From positions 29,889,157-29,953,156 of the forward strand of contig NC_054875.1 in assembly GCF_018320785.1 (NCBI RefSeq): 64,000 nt of DNA, given 5' to 3'. The translations under genes and the position numbers were made by a program. Under the pieces are notes generated by a model. The model was not told the origin of the DNA. It did no database searches and saw nothing but the letters and a program-made list of their open reading frames with translations. Source of the stretch: Cheilinus undulatus (lineage: Eukaryota; Chordata; Actinopteri; Labriformes; Labridae). This document shows positions 23,968-34,800 of this stretch, in pieces (the first letter of the stretch is position 1; every line of letters begins with the position of its first letter).

Positions 23968-24110
23968 CGAACAACTTAGGAAATGATAGTTCTTTTTTGT
24001 CTTTGTCCTGACAAGAAAATCTAAAAACAGAGCAAAAGATACAAGGACTTGTCAGCTAATATGTTAATATTTAACACCTAAAGAATAAAGCTGCAGTTTA
24101 GCTTTTATTG
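23968..24110 (+). other. irf10: irf10 3' UTR (inferred)
   Basis: Short AT-rich tail after the irf10 stop, with AATAAA at 24084-24089. Confidence 0.5.
24084..24089 (+). promoter_or_regulatory. Candidate irf10 polyadenylation signal
   Basis: AATAAA 117 bases after the stop, followed by a T-rich region (GTTTAGCTTTTATTG). Confidence 0.5.
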
Positions 24111-24371
24111 CAGTGCTTTAGTAAAAGTTAATCCCCTCTTTTTTACCTTAGATTGATGTTTATTCCTGTTTCCCATGTAGCAAGAAGAGCAAGTTCCTGT
24201 TTGAGCAAAAGGCTTGTTTGCACCTTTAAAACATGCTAATAACATGCTTATAATGTACAACAATATCCTCCAATCTAATACCGAGCACATTCAAAAATTT
24301 ATCATGTAGGCAATTGATAACACATGGAGAAAATAAATTGACAACTGCAATTAAATCTATAAAGCTTTTTT

Positions 24372-25639
24372 TTCCTTTATTTCTAGCGAACATCATATAA
24401 CAGATTCACAATTTTTAAAAATATACATTTTGTAGCTATAACATTTAAAAAGAAAAAAAATCAACAGGTAAGGTTTTCTTTTTGAAAACAAAATAAAAAA
24501 ACACAAAAACTAAAGTGAGAGAGTGTGCTGAATCAGAGGAGATACCCGTATCTGAGTTTAAAATACTTTCATCGTTTTCCCTGCCTTCAAACAAATACAG
24601 TACATAAAAAAATGAGATGGGAACAGAAGTGTACAGTACACAGGGGTCAAGAGTATTCACAAAGCATCATGTTCCAACGTGTTATTAGCACCATTACTCT
24701 TAAGCCATGCTGTACTTTGTATTTTTTTATTTTATGTTTTTTTTTCACTCTTTCCATCATTCACTTTTTAATGGAAAAACACCGTGAGTGTCGAGGTGAT
24801 GTGGCACAGACCTGTCTGTGTGGGCGGGATTGTCTGTTACGCAGTTTCATTAGTGTTCTCCCTTTCTCAGATGTTAAGAACATATTGGAGGGTAATGCCT
24901 TGACGAACAATTGTTTGAAATGACTCCCAGTGATGAGGATTAAAAAAAGGCGAAGAGTTGCTCGTACATTCACCTTGCCTGCCGAGGCTGACAGGTAGCC
25001 ATCGGCTCAAAAGCAAGAAAATTAAGAAAAAACAAAATGCATTTGCAAAACTGACAGAGATTGCATTTAATCTGTTTAGCATATTTACTGTATATAACAT
25101 TTGTCATGTAATATATATATAGTCAACTTTTTGTTCATATATATATCTGCACTTCATCAGTAGGGCTTACTTTCATAACACTGATTGAGAATCGATACCC
25201 TGCAGATAACACTGTCAGTAAGTAGGTGTGCTGGACAACCATTACAAAAACAGAGTGAACACAGACAAGTGCTTGATTGTCTCACTAAATGTCTTCAGTG
25301 TGTCTGTAAGGAGCTTTCCAGAGATTCTTCAGCTGCTGCTCCTTTCAGGGCTTTGCTAAGTATAGTCTAGGAGAAGAAGGGAAGGAAGAAAGGAAAGGAG
25401 CGAAAGGAAAGAAGGGCAGAATATGGCGGACGAGGTTAATCTTTTGGGCAGCAGTGTGGACACCCGTTAATTGTGTTTTCTATTTTTTATTCCTTCCCTG
25501 CAACCCTGCCTTGAGGTCTCTCCATTGTTTGTGTTGGTGGGTGCAACAGAGACAAGGAGGGTGTGTGTGTGCTTATGTGTGTAGAAGTATGCGTGTATAC
25601 ATGTGCATTTCCATGTTTTTTTTTTTTGTGTGTTTTTTT
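24372..25639 (-). other. 3' UTR of the ataxin-1 family gene (inferred)
   Basis: AT-rich, non-coding, downstream of the - strand stop at 25640. The - strand AATAAA hexamers (TTTATT on +) lie near 24376 and 24726. A purine tract (GGAAGGAAGAAAGGAAAGG and similar, about 25371-25421) and a GT-rich patch (25560-25610) occur near the stop. Ataxin-1 genes are known for long 3' UTRs, so the true end could extend further. Confidence 0.45.
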
Positions 25640-26113
25640 TTACTGCCACTTCATCAGCTTTGAGCCATGAGGTAAATCCAGGAGACTTTCATCAGTTCCA
25701 CTTGAGGGGAGGAGGTCCGGGGCAGACCATCGCCGCTTGCGTTGACGCGGCTGCTCCTGAAGAGGGGGCTCTGCATCCTGAGCACGAGGAGGAGGGGCTG
25801 GCACGGTCGTCGGAGGTGGGTGTTGAGGGAGAGGAGGAGGGGGAGGTGGAGGGGGCATCTCGTCCCTGTGTGAGCTGCTCGACTCCGCCGTCGCCCTGGA
25901 GGGGACGTGCGCTCGATGGTGGGCCCTGGAGCTGGTACGCGGGTGATTCCGGTGGGTTTGGTTGGGCGTGGGGGTGAGAGCCAGGCAGACATCCCCCTCA
26001 ACCAGCTGGCGGCAGTGCAGGCCGTACAGCTGTGAGGTTCTCTGGGGACAGCAAGATGACCAGCCCCGGTCCTGCACAAAGAATGGATACTCCACCAAGA
26101 CCTTCAGTAACTC
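25640..26113 (-). CDS. Ataxin-1 family coding exon 2 (terminal)
   Basis: Starts after a TAG acceptor with ELLKVLVEYPFFV and includes WSSCCPQRTSQLYGLHCRQL and VEGDVCLAL. A proline run PPPPPPPPLPQHPPP and the nuclear-localisation/14-3-3 motif RQRKRRWSAPDLL follow, and the exon ends LMKWQ and TAA. Confidence 0.9.
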   Translation of the reverse strand, partial: ELLKVLVEYPFFVQDRGWSSCCPQRTSQLYGLHCRQLVEGDVCLALTPTPNQTHRNHPRTSSRAHHRAHVPSRATAESSSSHRDEMPPPPPPPPLPQHPPPTTVPAPPPRAQDAEPPLQEQPRQRKRRWSAPDLLPSSGTDESLLDLPHGSKLMKWQ

Positions 26114-29100
26114 CTACACAAAACCACAACATTATTACACTCAATGTCTCATGTCTGACACTTATCATCACCACAATCTGCTTCAGTCTGAGAAGATTAA
26201 GGTAAATGCTTCAACTGTTAGTGACTTGCAGTGATAGTCATCTCGATATGTAGTTATTCACTTCATGAATTAGGGTTGTATAAGACCAGGAGTGTTAATT
26301 TGGTTGACTGAAACTATGATTAAAAGTTGTTAGTCGATAACCTTTTTCTATGAGGAAGACTGAGACTAGCTAAAAATAGATCTTTGATGATTAAACTCTG
26401 ATGACAAGCATGTCTAGTTATAGTCAAGGACACTAAAATTAGACTAAATTGTTAGTGCTGGACTGTTTGGAGGTTCAAAACACATGATGTTCCTTGATGT
26501 TTTCATGAGTATATTTTGAACCAATTCAAGTATTGATAGTGTATTGATATAATCTTTTTACATGCGTTTTAATTTTACAGTTTGGCTGCAAAATTTGTTC
26601 AAAGAGGTTAAATGTTGAGACTTAAAGTTAAGACTAAAATATAAAGACATTTTATTGACCTTATCTGGAATTAACATTTTATGATTTTAAGTTTTTTCTC
26701 AACTAAAACTACACTAAAACTAAAAGGCATTTCAATCTAAAGACTAAATTTAAAATAGCTGTCAAAATTAACACTGATAGTCAGTTGATTACGTATTCAG
26801 TAGATCACAAATATAATCACTTTAAGTCAGTTGATCCAAACCTTTTTTTTTTTTTTCTCTTGGAGTCCACCAATTGTACTAAATACTTAAGTTGAGACCC
26901 CCTTGTACTCAGACAAAAAGAGCCAAAGTGCCATAAAAAAAAATACGTAAACTGATTTCATTAGACCTGAACCATATGAGTGGCCAAGAAGCCTAATATT
27001 TTTGTTATTTAAACTACAGACCTTTGACAAAAACATCCAGTAAGTGTGTTATCATTGCCTCAAGTTTTAGTCTTGTACTCATTATTATGTGACAATCATC
27101 CCTTAATCTGCAGTTTTCCAAGAATCCCTTTGGGACACTTTTTAGACACTTTTTGCACCATGAGTGAAGTTACTGACTCAATTAGAGAAGTGCCGCTTGT
27201 AGGGAGTAACTATCATTTATAATGGATGATATATGGAACATGATGGAAGCGAACTTCCTGGTTCAGGGTTCACTTTTCACATATTGTCACTTGTAGTCCC
27301 TAGAGTTGGCCCACTTTGAGTGGCATTAATATTCAGCATTAAAGTATGTGATAGAAATAAGGGTAAATTTCAGTAGATGACGAACTCGTATCTCTAAAAC
27401 AAGTACTTAAAAATGTTTTGAGTTTGATTAAAACAGATTTTTTAAGTATATGAACGTTTCCACATTGTAGTTTAATTTAAAAAGTCAAATTAAACCAACA
27501 TATTTGTAAGAGTAATGATTATTAAAAAATCTATTTCCACTATTTAAAAACTTTGACGTTATTAGTTTTAACAAAAATTTTGAGCAGGTTCGACTTGATC
27601 AGTTTTATGTTGTTAGGTCATCAGTTGTTTGAGTCACCAAATAAATGGAAGGGACATATAAAATCCATATGTTGCCCAAGATATTCTGTTTTAACAGTTC
27701 AGGCATCCCCGTGTTAGGGATTTTTAATGTTAGTCTGACTCTTAAGATTAAAATGTTCATTAGTTTTAATCATATTTTATACATTTCTACTCTTAAAATG
27801 TTAGTTGACCAAAAGTTAAGAACATTACATTTTGGTCAAAACGTTCAGTTAAAACATTTTTTCTCTGTGCCTCAGTCTGGTGCCAAATCATGCTTTTGTG
27901 TTGTATGCATCCTGTAAACCTGGGATCCCTGCTTTCTACAATTGAGAGGCAGAAGAGCTACAAATCTGATGTGTTTAGAAGGATTTACTCACAGTGGAGA
28001 AATATCATGGATTTTGAATGCCAGAGAGAAAGTGAATTACATTTTTGTCTGGTTTTAGTCTCTGATGAAAACTAAATGTATTTTTCGAGTTTTTATCACC
28101 ACAGAACTGTTTAGCTAGTCATAGTCTGTTTTTTTAACATGGAAAAAGGAAGCCGACTTACATTTTTCATCTTGGTTTTTATTTGAGGAAATTGACTCTG
28201 AAGCATAAGGGAAATCTCAAAAGAAGTGAAGTTTGATGTAAAATTAAGCTGTCAAGGCACTTTCTAATCCAGTCAGCTGACCCACAGCGTAACATACTGC
28301 AGGGCATGCAAAGACAATACAAAGTGTACGGTTGTCACATGCTAAAGAAAGGGTAAATAGTCAAAATATCAACAATGTTAAAATAACATTTTACTTTTTG
28401 CAGAAGGGCTACTTTGTGGCTTAAAGCTCCAGCCAGAAACTCATGATGATATGATCATTAATCTCTATGCTTTTGTCCTTCTGAGGTGTAAGATGTGTTT
28501 CAGACCAAAAATTCCACCTTTTTTGTGTAAAGGTACAATATGTAAGCATGAATCCTTAATATAGCAAATTTAAAATATTTACAAACTAGATAAATTGTTT
28601 AGTGATGACTGTCAAAAAATGAATACGGTCAAACCCCCTCTGGGTTTGTTTCTCTCAGCGCTGTGTTTACAGTGACACAATAGTGCTTATTTCAGCTTGT
28701 TAATGTTTCACTCAGAGGCTCAAACATATGTCATTTGTGTTTTTGTGTGACCCATGAACCCTGCTCTTTCCAACTGTTAAACCTGACACCACATAGAACA
28801 GTGATTCATCAGCTGGTTGCACAAGGGCCACATCAGGCCCCTGAAAGCTTCCCATCTGGCCCCCAAAAGATTATTAGACTCAAAAAGACATGTGAAGGAA
28901 AGAAGTTGTAATTTTTTTCTCTTTGAATCCCTACAGCTAATAATATGACCCTAAGACATATCTGATTTTTAAACAGTTTTATCAGGAATTACTTTATGTT
29001 TGATCAGATTTATAGAAATCTACCAATCAGCCATTATTAGTGAATGTGAAGAATGATAAACACAGACTTGTGAGTTCAGCCCTGTTTAAATCTGCTGTTT

Positions 29101-31807
29101 TATGTGCCAACTTTTCATTTTTTGACTCTTGGAGAGCGTACTTTACACTACCTGAAAATCAAAACCAAAGACCTGTTTCCTGCTTTGTTTTCCACCAATC
29201 ATGACATAGCATATTTCCTAAACCCAGTGATGGACAACATGGTAGCCCCAACAGTGTCTGTTAAGACAAAATCTGGTCGAGTTTGTTTAGGTCTGAGAGG
29301 TCAGTGCAACAGTTCAATAACTGCTGTCACAGCAGTGTTAATTTTGTCAACTAAAATTATGACTAAAATGTTAGTCAACAACCTTATTTCCATGAGGAAG
29401 ACAGGACAAAGACCAGCTATTAATAGATCTTTGATGATAAAAACTCAGATGAAAAGTAAGTTTAGTTTTCATCAAGGAGAATTATGTTAGTAAAAATCCA
29501 TGATATTTCTCCACTGTGCATATAATCGATATAAACACAAGAAGAAATTAGATTAGAGAGGATTCAGGTTATGTCAGTATTTAATTCAGTATATTTAAAC
29601 ATAATTAAAGTGTAAAAAGTGAACTAATGATTGTTATGCATTTATATTAATTTTCAGGTAAACTAAAAAGCATTTTAATTGAAGGATAAACACTAAGACT
29701 AAATTCAAAATAGCTACTAACTTAACACTATGCCAAAGTCATACATTTTTCCCTTGAAGATGTCTTAAGTGCAACTCCTGATGAGTCTAGTTGGTGTAGA
29801 AAAATGTTTAAATCTGTTTCAGCAGTGATCTTTTAATCACTTTACCTGACATCTACCCTGCTGCAAGATAAACAAGCATAAAGAATGTAAATGTATAGAA
29901 ATAATTTATCTTCTCGCTGATGGTCTAATTTGATTTTTCATCTTACACAGATACATCTGTGTAAATGTCAGTCATTTTCTTAATCAGCTGAAATCTACTC
30001 ACAGGATCTTTAAGTTTAGCCCAAATGTCCATTTTTGCACATAGCTTAGCTTTCAAGTCTGTACTCAAGTCAGCTTCTCCAAAAAAGGCAGAGCTGCTAT
30101 GAAACCAACCTTAATACAACCCCACTTCAAAAGATCCAAATCATCCCTTTAAAGATTTACAAATTATGCAGTAAAGTAAATCTATAGCTGAAGCATGTAT
30201 CTAAAGAGAGTGCTGACCTGAGTGTTGAGGTCTGTAAGGTGGACATGCAGGTGGCTGAAGCCCTGAGCACTGCTGGGAGAAATCAGCAGCACGGTGCAGG
30301 TGCTGAGGTGAAACTCCGGAGAAGTGTCCGCGCTCCTGAGGAAGTCCTCTGTCCGCAGCTCCTCCACCCTCTTCAACCTGCCGCTGGCTAACTCAATCAG
30401 AGACCCCTTGGTGAAGTGAGGTAGGAGCGTGGGGGGAGATGGGTGAAGGTCAGGGGGTGAGGTGCGAACATGGGAAGGAGATGACTCTCTCCCTCGATCT
30501 CGTTCTCTGTCCCGTCGTCTCTCTCGCTCACTGTCTCTTTCTTGGTCGAGTTGAAGGTGCTTTTCTTTGTCTTTCCCTCGTTCCCTGTCCCTCTGTGGGA
30601 CCTTGTCTCTGTCTCTGTCTCTGTCTCTGTCTGGCTCTCTCTGAGACCTGTCGTGGCTGTTGGGCAGGCCGACGGGGGAGTGTGGTGAGTTTCTAAGGTT
30701 GTGCTGCCTGTGGCCTGGCTCCCTGTGCAGGTTGTAAAGAGGCGTTCCTGAGGGGCTGTAGAGTGGAAAAGTCTGGGCCTGAGGGCCGGGGTGGCAAACT
30801 GATCCCAGAGAGTAGTAGATCTGGGCTTCAGCTGGTGTAGCCCCAAGGGGATCCAATAGCCCCCCTCTACTGGGCCTAGGGACTGGCCCAAGGGGAAGAG
30901 GACTAGTGGAGAGTAGATTTGAGCTGGTCTTAACTATACCATGTCTGTCCTGCAGTGAGGAATGTAGCTCAGAGCCCTCCTGAGATTGAGAATCTGACAA
31001 AAAAGGCCCTCCAGAATGGACTCGGGATGTTAGATCTTCCTGCTGTCTCCTTCCTCCGTTGGTGTGAGAGCTGTGAGGACTGATGTCCAGCCTGCTTCTG
31101 CTGCTATCGTTTCCGTATTCTCCTGTGAGCAGAGGCCTGGAAGTTGAAGCAGTCCTGCTGCCCGGCCCATCCAGGCCGTTGGGCCTCTTGCCCAGGTACC
31201 GATGTCGGGCTTCGACCAAGCTCGGTTCTTGAGTGTAGAGCGAGTGGTGGCTAAACAAGTACGATGGGGAGAAGAGAGATGAGCTATTCTCACGCCGGCC
31301 GCTGTTGATGTAGGACCACATCTCTCTGGAATCTGCCGGAAAGGGAGTCTTAAAGGAGGAGGCAGAGGAGGAGGATGGGGAAGGTGGCAAGGCGAGGGGC
31401 CCTTCTCCTCTGAGCCACCTGGAGTGGTGGGGCAGGGGTAAGGAGAGAGGATCATCTCTCCAGGCAGGAGACCCCGAGCCCCTCCTCTCACTAACCGACC
31501 CTGGAAAGAGGGGAAGAGAGACAGAGGGGGAATAGCTCAAGTGCCAAGGTAGTGGCAAGGGGAGGCCTGGCGCTGGAGCAGGGAGCGGTGGAGGAGTATG
31601 AAGGAGATGGGGGTTTGGGTTAACCAGAGCTCGCTCCCTGTCGCTGGCCTCCCTGCCTCCGTCCCCTCCCCCTCCGGTGGACCGACTCCGGAACGGCACA
31701 GGGGGTTTAAACTCGTCCAGGGGGATGTGGTGTTCAGTCGATCCTTGCCGAGACTCCCTCTTCTTAGGGGGGAGGCACTCTTGGCCGCGATCGGGGCTGG
31801 GATTCAT
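25640..31807 (-). CDS. Ataxin-1 family protein with AXH domain (two coding exons)
   Basis: Exons 30218-31807 (530 codons) and 25640-26113 (157 codons plus TAA) join through a GT-AG intron in phase 0 to 687 residues. Seen: N-terminus MNPSPDRGQECLPPKKRE, the ECLPPKKRE signature of ATXN1/ATXN1L; a Pro/Ser-rich low-complexity middle; an RD/RE-rich run about residues 385-445; the AXH domain at about 464-576 (KGSLIELASGRLKRVEELRT and VEYPFFVQDRGWSSCC); and RKRRWSAPD with Ser about 660. The splice junction inside AXH sits where it does in ATXN1. AXH proteins are nuclear co-repressor partners (Capicua and others are known for ATXN1). There is no polyglutamine. The RRWSAP motif is the Akt/14-3-3 site of ATXN1 (Ser776 in human), lacking in ATXN1L. 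The C-terminus ends soon after it. The middle is too divergent to call atxn1a, atxn1b or atxn1l, so I leave the symbol empty. Confidence 0.88.
26289..26777 (+). mobile_element. Short DNA element of the 'AGTGTTAATTT' family, copy 1
   Basis: Starts AGTGTTAATTTGGTTGACTG and ends TGTCAAAATTAACACT, an inverted terminus. The inside has ATGAGGAAGACTGAGACTAG and ATAGATCTTTGATGATTAAA, both shared with 29330-29733. No coding capacity. Confidence 0.6.
27690..28135 (+). repeat. Repeat shared with 59015-59455
   Basis: Blocks in common with the copy at 59 kb: CCTGGGATCCCTGCTTTCT, GAGGCAGAAGAGC, GATTTAC-CACAGTG-G-AATATCATGG (with gaps) and ATCATGGATTTTGA. The small open frames over it are repeat-derived. 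Confidence 0.65.
29330..29733 (+). mobile_element. Short DNA element of the 'AGTGTTAATTT' family, copy 2
   Basis: Starts AGTGTTAATTTTGTCAACTA and ends AACTTAACACT. The inner CATGAGGAAGACAGGACAAA and AATAGATCTTTGATGATAAA match copy 1. Confidence 0.6.
30218..31807 (-). CDS. Ataxin-1 family coding exon 1
   Basis: Begins at ATG 31807-31805 and ends ...HLTDLNTQ at the donor cag|gtcagc. It carries the N-terminal signature, the disordered region and the first half of AXH. The frame continues only 11 codons past the donor before a stop, consistent with splicing. Confidence 0.88.
30600..30640 (+). repeat. (GTCTCT)n microsatellite inside the ataxin-1 family coding exon
   Basis: Hexamer repeat TCTCTGTCTCTGTCTCTGTC. 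On the - strand it encodes the RDRDRDRD run of the protein, so length changes add or remove RD pairs without a frameshift. Confidence 0.85.
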
Positions 31808-34800
31808 GGGTAGGCTCCAGCGGCAGTTGGGGCCCCCAGTGCGTGGGTGTTGGCTAGGTCACATGGGCCTCACGGGAAAACGAGGGGCGCAGACAGAGGG
31901 GAAGGCTGCTCCACAGCATCACTGTCAATTCACTGTTGATTCTTTTGTATTGAAGCACCACTCACCTACAGAGAAGACGGACAAGGACAGAAAGAGAGAT
32001 AAGGACTGGAACAAGGAGCCAGACAGCAAAGATTCATAGAAAAGATGCTCTCGCAGGTCCTGGCATCAGTTGTTGATGCGACTCAGCTGTCAGTGTGGTC
32101 TGACATGCAAACAAACATTCAGCTGTACAGACAGATGGAGAGTGACTCCTTCATATAAACTACTTTGTAGGTTAGAAACTCTTAGCTCTATGATTGCTGT
32201 TGCTAATTAGTCATTACCTCTGTGCACTGCGGTGGGACTGAAACTACCCAACTTACTCGTTTCATTCAAACACATTACTCCCACATGTGCGCTAAAAATA
32301 TAATTTGCAGCCAATGAAGTTCAGAGGCAGTGCATTATGTGTGTGTTAAAACACGAACGCACACAAAGCACTCACAGCGGGAGAGTTTTCTCTCTGGGGA
32401 TGATTGGAATATGTAGATATGTTTTTGTACCACTTTCATGAGCCACCCCCATGACACCCCCGAGTGTTCTTTGTCGTCTTTATAAGCTTACTACTAGCAC
32501 CCCCCTACCTCATTTTCTTTCAGACACACATGGACAGCAGCAGACATACAAATACTCCCTCAGGCAGCTGTACTTACTCCCCCAGTGAAAGGCAAAGCTG
32601 GTCACCACCCACCCGAAAGCTGACAGAAACACTGTTGATATTGCCACCAGTTGTTGTGGATGCAGGATATGTGTCGTTGCATATTAATTATGTGTCCCAG
32701 CAGGGGTGTGGGTGACAGTGTTTGTGTGTTCATGCATGTTTGCCATGTTTGTGCGACTTTTCATGGAGGAAATATGTGAATGTGTTTATTTGTTTGGGCC
32801 TTTGTGCGCGCTTGTGTTTGTGTTGAAATCCTCGAATGTGTCAGAGATTTTGCTGCCTCGTTTCATTCAGTGAGAAGTGCGGGGGAGCTCCACTAATTCT
32901 TCTCCAAACGTTTTTTTTAAAGGAGCTCTTTTGAAGTGATGGTTGCCGCGCAGACAGCCCAGCTGTTCCCTCCACCACCGCCGCCGCCAACACCAACACC
33001 CGCCATCACTGCTCCCGCCGCCGCCACAACACCACAGCATAGTGCTGCCAATCAGCCCCGCACTCACCCGCACGTCTGTCTCAACAGCCTTCCAACTCCC
33101 TACCGTCTCACCATCCGCCCCACTGTCACCATGGCAACTGTATCCACACACACACAAATACAGTCGGCTTTAGAGGTTAGATGGGGATACTCCACAGAGA
33201 GACGGGTAAACTGTTGCTCATCAAGTGACTTGGTCCAAAAACAGAATAAGTGTTAGAGTGGAGCAAGCTGTTTGTACATCTGAGTGGAAAACTGAAGAGT
33301 GGGCGCTGAGAGGAGGGGGAGTCTTTCTCCCAGACACCGACAAGACGGGAGTCATGGGTATAACACAGGAAATGTTCATTATGAACAACTCCAAGGCAAA
33401 AAAGCAGAGTGAAAATGATCATTTTTAGTTCTTCGTGAGTGAAACTGCCATCCAAAATTTAGATAAAACATCCAGTCTGGACTTGAAAACAGTCATTGGC
33501 ACTAATCAGTAAGTTTTAGAGTCTGTTTATCTATAATAAAATTAGTATGTGATTGGCTTGTTAGTAGATTGATATTTCAAGAGTCAAATTATGAACATTT
33601 TTCACTTGTTTATCCCAGAAAAAACATTGATTTTTCTTGATTCCTCATGAATACATTCATAAATAATAAGCTAAAAAGAACAAAAAAAAAATTTAAAATC
33701 GCACAATCCCCTTTGCAAAACTAAATTTGGAAAATAAGTAACATGCTGTAATCAAAAGGCTTGATTTTGACTGCAAAAGAGCTTGTCTATACTCTAGATC
33801 TCTTGTTAAAAAAAAAAAAATCTTGAGTTTTTGTCCTCAAATGACTCCCTCTAACACCCTTGTCTACCCGACAGCTTTCATGATAAAGGTTGTCAAAGCA
33901 GACCCGATATAAACTTGCCAAAAAAGTAAAAGAAAACAAAGAACACAATTGTGCATGTGGAGGAGTTTGCAGAGAAATGTCTTCTAACAGAACACTCCTA
34001 CACTGTGCAGACATGCACACAGAGCTGGAGTTTAGCTGGAGATTCTGTTGTCTTATAAATAAAAATTACTCCTCTACAAGCAGTAATTAAAGTTATCTGA
34101 AAAGTTTTTCTTTATACTGATCAAAATAAAAAAAAATGGTATGATAAGGGAAAATGTTTGAAAAATCTATTTAGAGCCCTCTCTCATCCCGCCTTTTCTT
34201 GACAAGCATTTCTCGGGAGAACTGTCAAACTTAACTCTGCGCTCTTGAATGCAAACCTTAAAAAAGAATCCGCTATTTTGCTACTAAAGGAGCTCCATAT
34301 GATAAGCTAAAGTTGTTAATTGCAGCTGAAATGAGTCAACACCGGCCCTTTTGATTCATTTAGAGAGTGCTGAGGCGAGCAGACAGGTTGATGGAGTTTG
34401 TAGTTGTTGTGATGTGAAGTGAGACTGACCTTAGTGCGGGCTGAGCAGGCGTCCCAGTGTTGGCAGTCATTCATATTCCAGTCCTCCCAGCGGGGTCAAC
34501 CCACTCCTCAGCTCCACACTGCTCCTTCACGGCAGCACCACTGCCAGCTACAACACCCGCAGAGAGCAGCAGCCTCCAGCTACACGCTGCCTCTGATCTG
34601 TGTATGCATGAAATAACACCAGCGAGCCCACCAAACTGAGGGAAAGAACAGCTATCCGTCTCTGTGACTGTTGTGTATGTGAGCGTTTGTGTGTGTCAAG
34701 TGTGTGTGTGTGCTTGTGTGTGCAAAGGGCTGAGGAAATGAGTAATATCTAGCAGTGAGAAACATGTCTGCTATGCAGAGCCACACAGGCAGACCAGTTG

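Larger units (their letters stand above)
26114..30217 (-). other. Intron of the ataxin-1 family gene (4.1 kb)
   Basis: Non-coding, AT-rich, mostly built of copies of one 'gttagtcaac' repeat family (26289-26777, about 27690-28135, 29330-29733). 28530-28560 has a GTAAAGGTACAATATGTAAG start resembling the miniature element at 58650-59007. Confidence 0.7.

Noticed and set aside
25603..25977. 124-residue + strand frame opposite ataxin-1 exon 2
   Set aside because: Antisense shadow of the GC-rich, proline-coding exon.
30397..31491. Other - strand frames of 164 and 153 residues inside the ataxin-1 exon
   Set aside because: Shadow frames of the real coding exon. The AXH and N-terminal signatures are only in the 30218-31807 frame.
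32936..33256. Proline/alanine-rich open frame
   Set aside because: Arises from a CCNCCGCCG-type tract. No domain or matching splice partner; kept only as part of a possible regulatory region.
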